Shown piece by piece: positions 1 to 8,267 of a stretch of 64,000 bases of DNA. The stretch's first letter is position 1. Each line of letters begins with the position of its first letter. Under the pieces are notes generated by a model. The model made no database searches. It was not told where the DNA came from and saw nothing but the letters and a program-made list of their open reading frames with translations. The position numbers and the translations under genes were made by a program. Source of the DNA: Edwardsiella tarda ATCC 15947 = NBRC 105688 (lineage in GTDB: Bacteria; Pseudomonadota; Gammaproteobacteria; Enterobacterales; Enterobacteriaceae). The stretch is taken from NCBI RefSeq assembly GCF_003113495.2, contig NZ_CP084506.1, positions 124,001 to 188,000 of the forward strand, in the 5' to 3' direction.

Positions 1-738
1 CGTTTCCAGGCGACGCTAGAGCTCGGTTTCTGCGCCATGCTGTTCGCCATCCTATTGGGGATACCCATCGGGGTACTGGCCGCGGTCAGGCGTGGTTCGG
101 TGTTCGATCATACGGCGGTTGGCGTATCGCTGACGGGTTACTCCATGCCGATCTTCTGGTGGGGCATGATGTTGATCATGCTGGTGTCGGTACAGCTCGA
201 TCTGACGCCGGTGTCGGGGCGCATCAGCGATACGGTGTTTCTGGATGATAGTCACCCGCTGACGGGCTTCATGCTGATCGATACCCTGCTATGGGGCGAA
301 CCGGGTGACTTTAAGGATGCGGTGATGCATCTGATCTTACCTTCCATCGTATTGGGTACCATTCCGCTGGCGGTGATCGTACGGATGACCCGCTCGGCGA
401 TGTTGGAGGTCTTGAGCGAGGACTATATCCGCACCGCGCGCGCCAAGGGACTGAGTCGTATGCGGGTGATCGTGGTACATGCCCTACGCAACGCGCTGCT
501 GCCGGTGGTAACGGTGATCGGCCTACAGGTTGGCACGCTACTCGCCGGGGCCATTCTGACCGAGACCATTTTCTCCTGGCCGGGCTTAGGGCGTTGGTTG
601 ATCGATGGCCTACAACGTCGCGATTACCCGGTGGTACAGGGGGGGGTGCTGCTGGTCGCCAGTATGATCATCCTGGTTAACCTGCTGGTGGACGTGCTGT
701 ACGGCATCGTGAACCCGCGTATCCGCCATAAACACTAG
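1..738 (+). CDS. dppB: DppB, dipeptide ABC transporter permease (5' truncated by window)
   Basis: Inner-membrane permease of the DppABCDF dipeptide (and heme) importer. The frame is open from base 1 (Arg-Phe-Gln-Ala-Thr-Leu-Glu-Leu), so roughly the first 100 residues lie outside the window; the ATG at 37 is internal. The visible part carries the typical membrane segments and the EAA-type cytoplasmic loop (MLEVLSEDYIRTARAKGLS) that docks on the DppD/DppF ATPases. The C-terminus ends NPRIRHKH, almost the same as E. coli DppB. dppC follows after 11 bp, preceded by a good AGGAGG site. The binding protein DppA, if present, would lie upstream. Confidence 0.97.
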   Translation, partial: RFQATLELGFCAMLFAILLGIPIGVLAAVRRGSVFDHTAVGVSLTGYSMPIFWWGMMLIMLVSVQLDLTPVSGRISDTVFLDDSHPLTGFMLIDTLLWGEPGDFKDAVMHLILPSIVLGTIPLAVIVRMTRSAMLEVLSEDYIRTARAKGLSRMRVIVVHALRNALLPVVTVIGLQVGTLLAGAILTETIFSWPGLGRWLIDGLQRRDYPVVQGGVLLVASMIILVNLLVDVLYGIVNPRIRHKH

Positions 739-749
739 GAGGCTGACAG

Positions 750-1673
750 ATGTCTGAACGAATGATGGCCGAGACGGCGGCACAGACGACGCCACCACTG
801 GCCGCCCCGCAGCCGCTGACGCCACTCCAGGAATTCTGGCACTACTTCAGTCGCAATAAGGGCGCTGTCGTGGGTTTGATTTATGTGGTGATCGTGGTTC
901 TGGTGGCGCTGGGGGCCAATTTTATCGCTCCCCATCTGCCACAGGAGCAGTTCCGTGATGCGCTATTACGCCCGCCGGTTTGGGAGGCGGGGGGAAGCTG
1001 GCGTTTTATTCTCGGTACCGATGATGTCGGGCGTGATGTGCTATCGCGTCTGATCTACGGTGCCCGTTTGTCGCTGTTGGTAGGCTGTTTGGTGGTGGCA
1101 CTCTCTCTGGTGTTAGGGGTGGTGTTAGGACTGCTGGCCGGTTATTTCGGCGGCTGGGTGGATGCGTTGATCATGCGCGTGGTGGATATCATGCTGGCGC
1201 TGCCGAGCTTGCTGTTGGCATTGGTGCTGGTGGCTATCTTCGGCCCCTCCATCGTTAACGCCTCGCTGGCCTTAACCTTTGTCGCCTTACCACACTATGT
1301 GCGCCTGACGCGCGCCGCTGTGCTGGCGGAGGTGCATCGCGACTATGTCACCGCCTCCGGTGTCGCCGGCGCCGGTGCGTTACGCCAGATGTTTATCAAT
1401 ATTCTACCCAACTGTCTGGCGCCGTTGATCGTGCAGGCTTCGCTGGGTTTTTCTAACGCGATTCTCGACATGGCGGCGTTAGGTTTCCTGGGAATGGGGG
1501 CGCAGCCACCGACGCCGGAGTGGGGCACCATGCTGTCCGATGTGTTGCAGTTCGCCCAGAGTGCCTGGTGGGTGGTGACCTTCCCCGGGGTGGCGATTCT
1601 GCTGACGGTATTGGCGTTTAACCTGATGGGTGACGGCCTGCGCGATGCGCTGGATCCGAAGCTGAAGCAGTAA
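750..1673 (+). CDS. dppC: DppC, dipeptide ABC transporter permease
   Basis: Second inner-membrane permease of the dipeptide importer, 307 residues, close to the E. coli length of 300. It has a hydrophilic Pro/Ala-rich N-terminal tail, a first membrane helix near residues 37-58, and the OppC-type [13 protein letters not shown] motif near residue 90. The ATPase-docking EAA loop with [13 protein letters not shown] is near residues 190-205, and the C-terminus is [20 protein letters not shown] lies 8 nt before the ATG. It sits in the compact dppBCDF operon with gaps of about 11 bp on either side. The Ala/Pro-rich N-terminal extension is slightly longer than in E. coli; otherwise it is ordinary. 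Confidence 0.97.
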   Translation: MSERMMAETAAQTTPPLAAPQPLTPLQEFWHYFSRNKGAVVGLIYVVIVVLVALGANFIAPHLPQEQFRDALLRPPVWEAGGSWRFILGTDDVGRDVLSRLIYGARLSLLVGCLVVALSLVLGVVLGLLAGYFGGWVDALIMRVVDIMLALPSLLLALVLVAIFGPSIVNASLALTFVALPHYVRLTRAAVLAEVHRDYVTASGVAGAGALRQMFINILPNCLAPLIVQASLGFSNAILDMAALGFLGMGAQPPTPEWGTMLSDVLQFAQSAWWVVTFPGVAILLTVLAFNLMGDGLRDALDPKLKQ

Positions 1674-1684
1674 GGGAAAGAGCA

Positions 1685-2665
1685 ATGGCATTATTAGACG
1701 TAAATCAGCTATCGGTTCATTTTGGCGGCGCGAACGCCCCTTTCCGCGCAGTGGACCGCATTAGCTATCAGGTGGAGCAGGGTGAGGTCGTCGGTATCGT
1801 CGGCGAATCGGGATCGGGTAAGTCCGTTAGTTCGCTGGCGATCATGGGGTTGATCGATTTTCCCGGTCGGGTGATGGCGCAGCAGTTGCACTTTAATGGC
1901 GCCGATCTGCAGCGTCTCTCCGAGCGCGAGCGGCGCCAACTGGTGGGCGCCGAAGTGGCAATGATCTTCCAGGATCCGATGACCAGCCTAAATCCCTGTT
2001 ATACGGTGGGCTATCAGATCATGGAGGCCTTGAAGGTACATCAGGGCGGTAATCGCCGTACCCGACGCCAGCGCGCGATTGACCTGCTCACCCAAGTCGG
2101 TATTCCCGATCCCGCTTCACGCTTGGATGTCTACCCGCATCAGCTGTCTGGCGGTATGAGCCAGCGGGTGATGATCGCCATGGCGATCGCCTGTCGGCCG
2201 AAGCTGTTGATTGCCGACGAGCCGACTACCGCGCTGGATGTCACCATTCAGGCGCAGATCATCGAGCTGCTGCTGGCGCTACAACAGCGGGAAAATATGG
2301 CGTTGGTACTGATCACCCACGACTTGGCGCTGGTGGCTGAGGCGGCACATAAGATTATCGTGATGTATGCCGGCCAGGTGGTCGAGGCCGGATTGGCTGG
2401 CGAGATTTTCCATACTCCGCGCCACCCCTATACCCAGGCGTTGCTGCGGGCGCTGCCCGAGTTTGCCGTCGATGGCGAGCGCCTCGTGTCGCTGCCGGGG
2501 GTGGTGCCGGGTAAGTATGATCGTCCGACAGGCTGCCTATTGAATCCGCGATGTCCCTATGCCACGGAGCGCTGCCGTCAAGAAGAACCGGCGCTGCGTA
2601 GCCTGAATGGGCGCGAGGTGAAATGTCATACTCCACTGGACGATGCCGGGAGGCCGACCGCATGA
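1685..2665 (+). CDS. dppD: DppD, dipeptide ABC transporter ATPase
   Basis: Cytoplasmic ATPase of the dipeptide importer (326 residues; E. coli 327). Walker A GESGSGKS is near residue 40, the signature LSGGMSQRV near residue 155, and Walker [13 protein letters not shown] follows, with the H-loop in [11 protein letters not shown]. The C-terminal oligopeptide-transporter extension includes the four-cysteine [14 protein letters not shown] region, which in this family binds an iron-sulfur cluster. It partners with DppF to energise DppB/DppC. Its stop overlaps the dppF start (ATGA), indicating translational coupling. Confidence 0.97.
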   Translation: MALLDVNQLSVHFGGANAPFRAVDRISYQVEQGEVVGIVGESGSGKSVSSLAIMGLIDFPGRVMAQQLHFNGADLQRLSERERRQLVGAEVAMIFQDPMTSLNPCYTVGYQIMEALKVHQGGNRRTRRQRAIDLLTQVGIPDPASRLDVYPHQLSGGMSQRVMIAMAIACRPKLLIADEPTTALDVTIQAQIIELLLALQQRENMALVLITHDLALVAEAAHKIIVMYAGQVVEAGLAGEIFHTPRHPYTQALLRALPEFAVDGERLVSLPGVVPGKYDRPTGCLLNPRCPYATERCRQEEPALRSLNGREVKCHTPLDDAGRPTA

Positions 2666-3672
2666 GTGAAACCAGACAACAGCTACCGTTGCTGCAAGCG
2701 GTAGATCTAAAGAAACACTACCCGGTGAAGGGGGGACTCTTTACCCCGCAGCGCTTGGTGAAGGCCTTGGATGGCGTCTCGTTTAGCCTGGAACGAGGTA
2801 AGACGTTGGCGGTGGTCGGTGAATCTGGCTGCGGTAAGTCAACGTTGGGCCGCTTGCTGACCATGATCGAGACCCCGAGCGCCGGTGAACTCTATTACCA
2901 GGGACAAGATCTGCTCCAGCGCGATCCGGCGGCGCAGAAGTTGCGGCGCCAGAAAATTCAGATCGTATTTCAGAATCCCTATGCTTCACTCAATCCGCGC
3001 AAGAAGATCGGCGCGCTCCTGGAGGAGCCGCTGGTGATCAACACGACGCTCTCTGCGGCGGAGCGCCGCGAACGGGCGTTGGCGATGATGGCGCGGGTCG
3101 GCTTGAAGACGGAGCATTACGATCGCTATCCACATATGTTCTCCGGCGGCCAGCGCCAGCGTATCGCCATTGCGCGTGGCTTGATGCTCAATCCCGATGT
3201 GATGATCGCCGATGAGCCGGTATCGGCGCTTGATGTCTCGGTACGGGCTCAGGTTCTGAACCTGATGATGGATCTGCAGCAGGAGCTGGGGCTCTCCTAT
3301 GTCTTCATCTCGCACGATCTGTCGGTGGTGGAACATATCGCCGACGAGGTGATGGTGATGTACCTGGGGCGCTGTGTCGAGAAGGGAAGCAAGGCGCAGG
3401 TCTTCGCTAATCCGCGCCATCCTTATACCCAGGCGCTGTTATCGGCGACGCCCCGCCTCAATCCGCAGGCACGCCGGCAGCGTATCAAGTTGAGCGGCGA
3501 ACTGCCCAGCCCATTGAATCCCCCGCCTGGCTGCGCCTTCAATGCCCGCTGCCGTTGTGCTTTCGACATGTGTCGTCAGCTGCAACCCCAACTGCGTGAC
3601 TACGATGGGCAACGGATCGCCTGTTTCGCTGTGGAGCAGGAGGCGGCTCCCTCCCAGTCAGTCGCCGAATAA
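2662..3672 (+). CDS. dppF: DppF, dipeptide ABC transporter ATPase
   Basis: Second ATPase of the dipeptide importer. I place the start at the ATG overlapping the dppD stop (MSETRQQLP...), giving 336 residues, rather than an in-frame ATG 39 nt upstream inside dppD. The E. coli protein is 334 residues. Walker A is GESGCGKS, the signature FSGGQRQRI, and Walker [13 protein letters not shown]. The C-terminal cysteine region ([15 protein letters not shown]) is also present. It is the last gene of the operon and ends on a strong palindromic terminator. Confidence 0.97.
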   Translation: MSETRQQLPLLQAVDLKKHYPVKGGLFTPQRLVKALDGVSFSLERGKTLAVVGESGCGKSTLGRLLTMIETPSAGELYYQGQDLLQRDPAAQKLRRQKIQIVFQNPYASLNPRKKIGALLEEPLVINTTLSAAERRERALAMMARVGLKTEHYDRYPHMFSGGQRQRIAIARGLMLNPDVMIADEPVSALDVSVRAQVLNLMMDLQQELGLSYVFISHDLSVVEHIADEVMVMYLGRCVEKGSKAQVFANPRHPYTQALLSATPRLNPQARRQRIKLSGELPSPLNPPPGCAFNARCRCAFDMCRQLQPQLRDYDGQRIACFAVEQEAAPSQSVAE

Positions 3673-3698
3673 AAAAAGCGCCGATAGGCGCTTTTTTT
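3671..3698. terminator. Bidirectional terminator between dppF and bcsG
   Basis: A perfect 12-bp inverted repeat (seven A then GCGCC, mirrored as GGCGC then seven T) with a 4-nt GATA loop. The A and T runs give a U tract on both strands. It overlaps the dppF stop codon and lies 17 bp from the bcsG stop, so it can end both convergent operons. Confidence 0.93.
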
Positions 3699-3714
3699 AT
3701 GATGACGCACGCTG

Positions 3715-5397
3715 TCATTGCGGGTAAGGCACCCAGTCGCCGCCGTTGAGGCGGACGTAAGGTTTACCTTGATACATCATGACGATGGCGTTGTCATTCT
3801 CCGACACGACGGCACTTTGCGGAAGATGTTGCACCAATGCCTGCCAGTCTACGCTGGGTTGGCTGAAGATCTTGCCGTCGAGGGTGCGGGCGACCAGCTC
3901 GGAGAGGGCCAGATAGCTGCTGGGCTGGCTAACGATAACCGGGGCCGTCGGCGCCGGTGCTTTCATGCCGCTAAAGATGATCCCGACCGGTACATGGGTG
4001 ATCGCCGGGCTGGGAATATCGCGTAGCCCCGCCATCTGCATCTTGTCTCCTACCACCGCGGCGCCATGCTCGGGAACGATCATTACCATCACGCGACGCC
4101 CCGACTTCTCTAACTCCGTCAGGAAGCTATTCAGTTGATCGAGTAGGTCTTGGGCACGCGGTTTGAAATCCGCACCTTGGTGGCTACCGAGGAAACGGTT
4201 GCCGTCGTGTAGGGGAATTAGGTTAATAAAGCTGGCACTACGGACATCACCCTGTTGCTCGGTATTGCTCAACCAGCGTTGGAGTAGCGCCAGATCGTTG
4301 GTGATAGGTTCACCATTGAAGGCGGTTAGCTCGCTCGGTAGACCAGTATTGGCGCTGAGAGGGGCTTGTATGTTGCCGTATTGACGCAGATGTTGCAGAT
4401 AGTCACCGAATACCCCGGAATGATCCAGCGCGAGCTCTTGGCGGAATCCCAATCGAGCCAGGTTTGTCATCAGATCGCATTGTGTCGAGACTGGACTATA
4501 GAGCGCTTTATGCGAGGGTTGGCCGCAGCTAGCACGCATGATGCGGATAGCGGCCGGGCCGCTATAGGCGGTGGCCGAGTTGAAGTTACTGAACAGAATA
4601 TCCATGCGTTTCCACAGTGGGTGATCCTGTAAACCGACGGCCTGAAGGTCACTCCAGGAGAGCGAGCAGATATTCAGGATCAGCAGATCGAACGGCTGAG
4701 ATCCCGCCGGAAGCACCGTTGGAAAATGGGTTTGTCGCTGTTGCTCGCTGGCGTAAAAGCGATTCAACCAGTCGTTAAGGTTCTGATTGCTTGGCGGCGC
4801 ACTCTGGGGCGGAATGTCTGCCGTACTGCTCTCTGCTACGGTCATGCCAGCGCTCACGCTCGCCGTTTCCTGGCGTGTCGTTACGCTGGATTGCGCCTCT
4901 CGCGCGTCGGCAGAGAGGCTAAGTTGCGGCACGCCTAGCGCCCCGAGGTTGACCCAGAGCAGGGCCGCAATCGTAAAGGTGGTGATGCGGAGCCACTGGG
5001 CAAGAAACAGATAGGCGACGCCGATCACCAGTGCTGCGCCGATCATATTCCAGTTGATGAATCGTCGGGCGAGTTCTAATACATAAGGTGCGCTGAAATG
5101 ACTCCACATCGCCCGCTGATGAATGATGCTATTCAGCCCAGGTAGCCAGGTATCGTAGTAAAACAGGGCCAGGCCAATGGGTAATGCCAGCCAGTTACGT
5201 AGACGATGTAGGTGGCTCGATGGCAGAGGAAACAGGAGGAAAGCCAGAAACACCAGGTTGGCGAAAGGGTGAAAGTTAAGGTAGCCGTACCACAACAGCG
5301 CCAGCTTGAGCAGGAAGTAAAGATTCCAGCCGCCTAGCCCGCGCCAGTGGTAGCCCCGATCGGATAACATACTCTTCGGCTCAGTGTGTTTTGCCAT
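3715..5397 (-). CDS. bcsG: BcsG, cellulose phosphoethanolamine transferase
   Basis: Inner-membrane enzyme that transfers phosphoethanolamine from phosphatidylethanolamine to periplasmic cellulose. It has 560 residues (E. coli 559). Membrane helices lie in about residues 25-150, followed by a Thr/Ser/Pro-rich linker (about 160-205) and a periplasmic alkaline-phosphatase-fold domain. The nucleophile serine is visible in NSATAYSGPAAI (Ser279, matching E. coli Ser278). The zinc ligands known for the family are visible as Cys244 in NICSLSW, His in PLHDGN, and Glu-His in VPEHGAAV. Last gene of bcsEFG; its start overlaps the end of bcsF by 17 bp. Confidence 0.97.
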   Translation of the reverse strand: MAKHTEPKSMLSDRGYHWRGLGGWNLYFLLKLALLWYGYLNFHPFANLVFLAFLLFPLPSSHLHRLRNWLALPIGLALFYYDTWLPGLNSIIHQRAMWSHFSAPYVLELARRFINWNMIGAALVIGVAYLFLAQWLRITTFTIAALLWVNLGALGVPQLSLSADAREAQSSVTTRQETASVSAGMTVAESSTADIPPQSAPPSNQNLNDWLNRFYASEQQRQTHFPTVLPAGSQPFDLLILNICSLSWSDLQAVGLQDHPLWKRMDILFSNFNSATAYSGPAAIRIMRASCGQPSHKALYSPVSTQCDLMTNLARLGFRQELALDHSGVFGDYLQHLRQYGNIQAPLSANTGLPSELTAFNGEPITNDLALLQRWLSNTEQQGDVRSASFINLIPLHDGNRFLGSHQGADFKPRAQDLLDQLNSFLTELEKSGRRVMVMIVPEHGAAVVGDKMQMAGLRDIPSPAITHVPVGIIFSGMKAPAPTAPVIVSQPSSYLALSELVARTLDGKIFSQPSVDWQALVQHLPQSAVVSENDNAIVMMYQGKPYVRLNGGDWVPYPQ

Positions 5398-5587
5398 GTT
5401 TATCTACCGTTGCTGAGAGAGGGCGGCGGTGTAGCACCGTAACCGGTTTAAGATAACGTGTCGGCATGAGTCTCTGCCGTAGTGAACGTAACGGGTGGGG
5501 GCAGCGCCGGTGTAAGTGAAACCCGGCGGGTAGCATCACCAGTGCGCATAAGGCGATCAATTGCAGGATGTCCGTTATAGTGATCAT
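5381..5587 (-). CDS. bcsF: BcsF, small membrane protein of cellulose modification
   Basis: A 68-residue single-pass membrane protein (E. coli BcsF is 63). It has a hydrophobic N-terminal helix (about residues 5-25) followed by a basic tail with the conserved RYLKP segment (RYVKP in E. coli). In E. coli BcsF links BcsE and BcsG in the inner membrane and is needed for phosphoethanolamine decoration. It overlaps bcsE by 4 bp and bcsG by 17 bp, so the three genes are translationally coupled. Confidence 0.93.
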   Translation of the reverse strand: MITITDILQLIALCALVMLPAGFHLHRRCPHPLRSLRQRLMPTRYLKPVTVLHRRPLSATVDKHGKTH

Positions 5588-7140
5588 TGCGTCACCTCCG
5601 CTGAAACGCGACCCAACACAATCGGTGTGGGGAGGCGTCGTGGCTGGGGCCCCTGGTGTTGTTCTGGCGCCTCGCAGAATGAGGGGGCCGGCGTATCGAG
5701 CGCCGGTCTCGCTGAGGGCGCTTGATCGCGCATGCGCGTCAGTTCCAGAAGCAGTTCGCCATCTTGGTGCCAGATGCGGTAGCTACTGAACAGCTCGGCG
5801 ATCGATAAGGGAAAAATAGATCGCAAGGCCGTCTTCAGCTCATGGGGGCGACAATAGGCGAGAAACAGTACCAAACGCTGTTGGTCAAGGGTGATCAGAT
5901 CTCCGTCACGCCGCACGCGGCAGAGCGCGAGAAGTTGCTCTGCCTCCATCCCGGAGACGGGCTGCAAGGAGACCAAGGTCCCGCGCCCATTGTGCGGTAA
6001 CAGGGGATTATCGAGCAGATCGAGCAGCAATGTGCAGAAACGTAAATAGGGCTGATAACCACGCAGCTTGAGGGGGCGTAGCGAGTTGAGTAGTGTGGTG
6101 ATATTCGCGGGCACGTGACGCGGAAAGGTATGCCCCTGTAACCCTTCGATGATGACTAAGGTATTGGATAGGGTTGCCCCCAAGGGAATGACCGTATTCG
6201 CGCCGCAGGCCAGTAGCAGGCGCTCATCGCTGCTGCGTTGCTTGGTCGTCAGCTCGCGCACCACGATTTTTAGCGCATTGCCCCGTTGACGTCGTAATGT
6301 ATGGATTTGGCGCGCCAAATCGTCAATTTGATCATTTTGCGCCAGGGAAAACAGCAGGGTGGCCGCTTGCGCCGTCAGGGCCGCGGTAAACAACTCTTGA
6401 TTCGACGCGAAGAGATGCCAGTGTTCAGAGAACGGGGGAGCACCCTCTAGCGCGGCGTTATGCGCAAGATACTCCTGTTCATCCTGATGAGGCTGTAGCG
6501 TGATCGTCGCATTGTTAGCAACCTCCCAGCCCTGTGGCGTGGCGATCAGTTCGATATTCTGCTGAGCGGAAACGCCGGATGTATTACTCCAGAAGGCGAC
6601 ATCATAGCGCCAGCAATCTAATTGCCAGCGTAGACTGACTAATCCGTAAAGTTGCCGATTTAAGGGAATTAATTGATTGCGTAATGAATCAGTTCCCATA
6701 CCGTGGTTAAAAATGAATAGCGTCGCGTTGTGTCGCTGTAATACGTCGCTAATACGCTGGAGCCACTCTGCGAGCCAATTTGCCGGCTGATGCACTAATG
6801 CCGCAGCGGGGAGCAAGAGCAATAGCAGATGGGGGCGTTGATTGAGGAGGCGGCTCAACTCATTAGGGAATGCCATCAATGCTGACGGTGTCGGCGCCAG
6901 GCGATAAATCGCTAATGATTCGGGCCCTTGTTGATAGCCCTCTTCCAGTATCGACGCGGCCTCACCCCCAACATCGATGAGGGTAACGCGAGCGACCGTT
7001 TGCTGCGCCTGGATCGTTTGGCGGCATAGGCTGAGCACATCTTGCGTCCGATCGCACCCTAACCAGTAGAGGCCATGTAGCTGCCCAACTTGTAGCTCGT
7101 CCCACAGTTGCGAGATGCCGAGAGTAAATGATTGTGCCAT
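5584..7140 (-). CDS. bcsE: BcsE, c-di-GMP-binding regulator of cellulose synthesis
   Basis: Cytosolic protein of 518 residues (E. coli 523) that binds c-di-GMP and recruits BcsF/BcsG and BcsR/BcsQ to the synthase. The degenerate receiver-like and GGDEF-like (GIL) region is in the C-terminal half. Its I-site-like RxGD motif is intact as Arg411-Asp-Gly-Asp414 in the segment CRVRRDGDLI. Strongly conserved blocks include NAALEGAPPFSEHW, TLRRQRGNALKI and DERLLLACGAN. The N-terminal third is much more divergent, as is usual for the family. It starts the minus-strand operon and is divergent from bcsR. Confidence 0.95.
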   Translation of the reverse strand: MAQSFTLGISQLWDELQVGQLHGLYWLGCDRTQDVLSLCRQTIQAQQTVARVTLIDVGGEAASILEEGYQQGPESLAIYRLAPTPSALMAFPNELSRLLNQRPHLLLLLLPAAALVHQPANWLAEWLQRISDVLQRHNATLFIFNHGMGTDSLRNQLIPLNRQLYGLVSLRWQLDCWRYDVAFWSNTSGVSAQQNIELIATPQGWEVANNATITLQPHQDEQEYLAHNAALEGAPPFSEHWHLFASNQELFTAALTAQAATLLFSLAQNDQIDDLARQIHTLRRQRGNALKIVVRELTTKQRSSDERLLLACGANTVIPLGATLSNTLVIIEGLQGHTFPRHVPANITTLLNSLRPLKLRGYQPYLRFCTLLLDLLDNPLLPHNGRGTLVSLQPVSGMEAEQLLALCRVRRDGDLITLDQQRLVLFLAYCRPHELKTALRSIFPLSIAELFSSYRIWHQDGELLLELTRMRDQAPSARPALDTPAPSFCEAPEQHQGPQPRRLPTPIVLGRVSAEVTQ

Positions 7141-7320
7141 GGCGTATCGACTTTGCGTGAGTAAAGGGTTAGTCCATCTCTAATATCAGAGAAATATCTC
7201 GTCTAATTAAAATATTAAATAATAAACATGCTTATAAATTCTGTTTTGCATTCTGGCCGCGTCCTTTTTTTACCTTGCTATACTCATTTAAACCATAGCT
7301 GAATTTTTCTGGTTAGCAGA
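7141..7320. promoter_or_regulatory. Divergent promoter region of bcsEFG and bcsRQABZC
   Basis: A 180-bp AT-rich gap between the divergent halves of the cellulose locus. It must hold the promoters for both directions. AT-rich stretches suited to promoters are visible around 7190-7235, but I could not assign -35/-10 pairs or a CsgD-type site with confidence. Confidence 0.5.
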
Positions 7321-7512
7321 ATGCATGAACAAACAAACTCTCGCTTGGATAGCGATCCATTGGCGTCGGAAGATCTGTCTGCGCTGTATAAGATATACGG
7401 TGCGATGAAGATTGAGTATGTCAATGTTGTGCGAATGGAGCACATAAATAGAGTATTTGAACGCTGGCCACTGTTGGCCGAGTGCCGTAATCAGACTCAA
7501 CAAAGGGATTGA
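7321..7512 (+). CDS. bcsR: BcsR, regulatory subunit of the cellulose synthase complex
   Basis: A 63-residue protein recognised by its conserved C-terminal FERWPLLAE segment (RWPLLAE in E. coli BcsR, 62 residues) and by its position before bcsQ. In E. coli BcsR pairs with BcsQ and helps assemble the membrane synthase macrocomplex. The N-terminus is divergent. The Shine-Dalgarno is weak. The stop lies 5 bp before the bcsQ ATG. Confidence 0.85.
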   Translation: MHEQTNSRLDSDPLASEDLSALYKIYGAMKIEYVNVVRMEHINRVFERWPLLAECRNQTQQRD

Positions 7513-7517
7513 CCGCT

Positions 7518-8267
7518 ATGACGATCGTGGCGCTACAGGGGTTACATGGCGGAGTCGGTACGACCAGTACCGCTGCGGCGCTGGGGTGGGCGCTTCATCG
7601 ATTGGGGAAGCGAGTCCTGGTGGTGGATGCCACTCCTGACGATCAATTGGCGATGCATTTTAATTTACCCCTCTCTGAGCGCGGGGGGTGGGCCAGCGCA
7701 TGTTTGGCGGGCGGAGCCTGGCAAGAGACGGCGTGGCGTTATGCGCAAGGGCTCGATTTTCTTCCCTTCGGCGCCGTCGCGGCCGATCACTTGCCTAGGC
7801 TAGCGGCAAGCCTTCACCATTCCGAGGGGTTGTCTGCCTTCACGCTATTACGTGATGCTTATGACTGGATCGTGTTGGACATCGGGAGTGGTGAGCATGC
7901 ATTAACGCGTCAGATGACGGCCTGGAGCGAACTCTTGATCGTGCTGGCGCTTGCCGAGGCGAACTGTCATATGCGCTTACATCGCCAGGCGCTCCCCCGC
8001 GATGCCCATCTGCTGATTACCCAGCTATTACCCAGTAGCGTGTTGCAGGAGGACATTTACTTACTCTGGCAGCAAACGCTTCCGGCGCTGATTCCGTTGG
8101 TACTGCATCGTGATGAGGCGATGGCCGAGGCCGCGGCCAGTAAGCAGCCGGTGGGCGAGTTCGCCCCCCATTCGCTGGTGGCTCAGGAGATCACGAGTCT
8201 GGCGGCGTGGTGTCTATTGCAGGCGCGAGCGGAGCCAAATCAGGATCCGGGAGGGACGACGCCATGA
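7518..8267 (+). CDS. bcsQ: BcsQ, MinD/ParA-like ATPase for cellulose secretion
   Basis: SIMIBI-class ATPase (249 residues; E. coli 250) required for cellulose synthesis and polar placement of the machinery. The P-loop reads GGVGTTS near residue 10, with Thr where ParA/MinD proteins have Lys; this is also true of E. coli BcsQ. Other conserved blocks are VLVVDATPDD, CHMRLHRQALP and LHRDEAMAEAAASKQPVGE. I chose the ATG at 7518 (AAAGGGA 10 nt upstream) over a TTG at 7509, because the former aligns with the E. coli start. It overlaps bcsA by 4 bp. Confidence 0.94.
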   Translation: MTIVALQGLHGGVGTTSTAAALGWALHRLGKRVLVVDATPDDQLAMHFNLPLSERGGWASACLAGGAWQETAWRYAQGLDFLPFGAVAADHLPRLAASLHHSEGLSAFTLLRDAYDWIVLDIGSGEHALTRQMTAWSELLIVLALAEANCHMRLHRQALPRDAHLLITQLLPSSVLQEDIYLLWQQTLPALIPLVLHRDEAMAEAAASKQPVGEFAPHSLVAQEITSLAAWCLLQARAEPNQDPGGTTP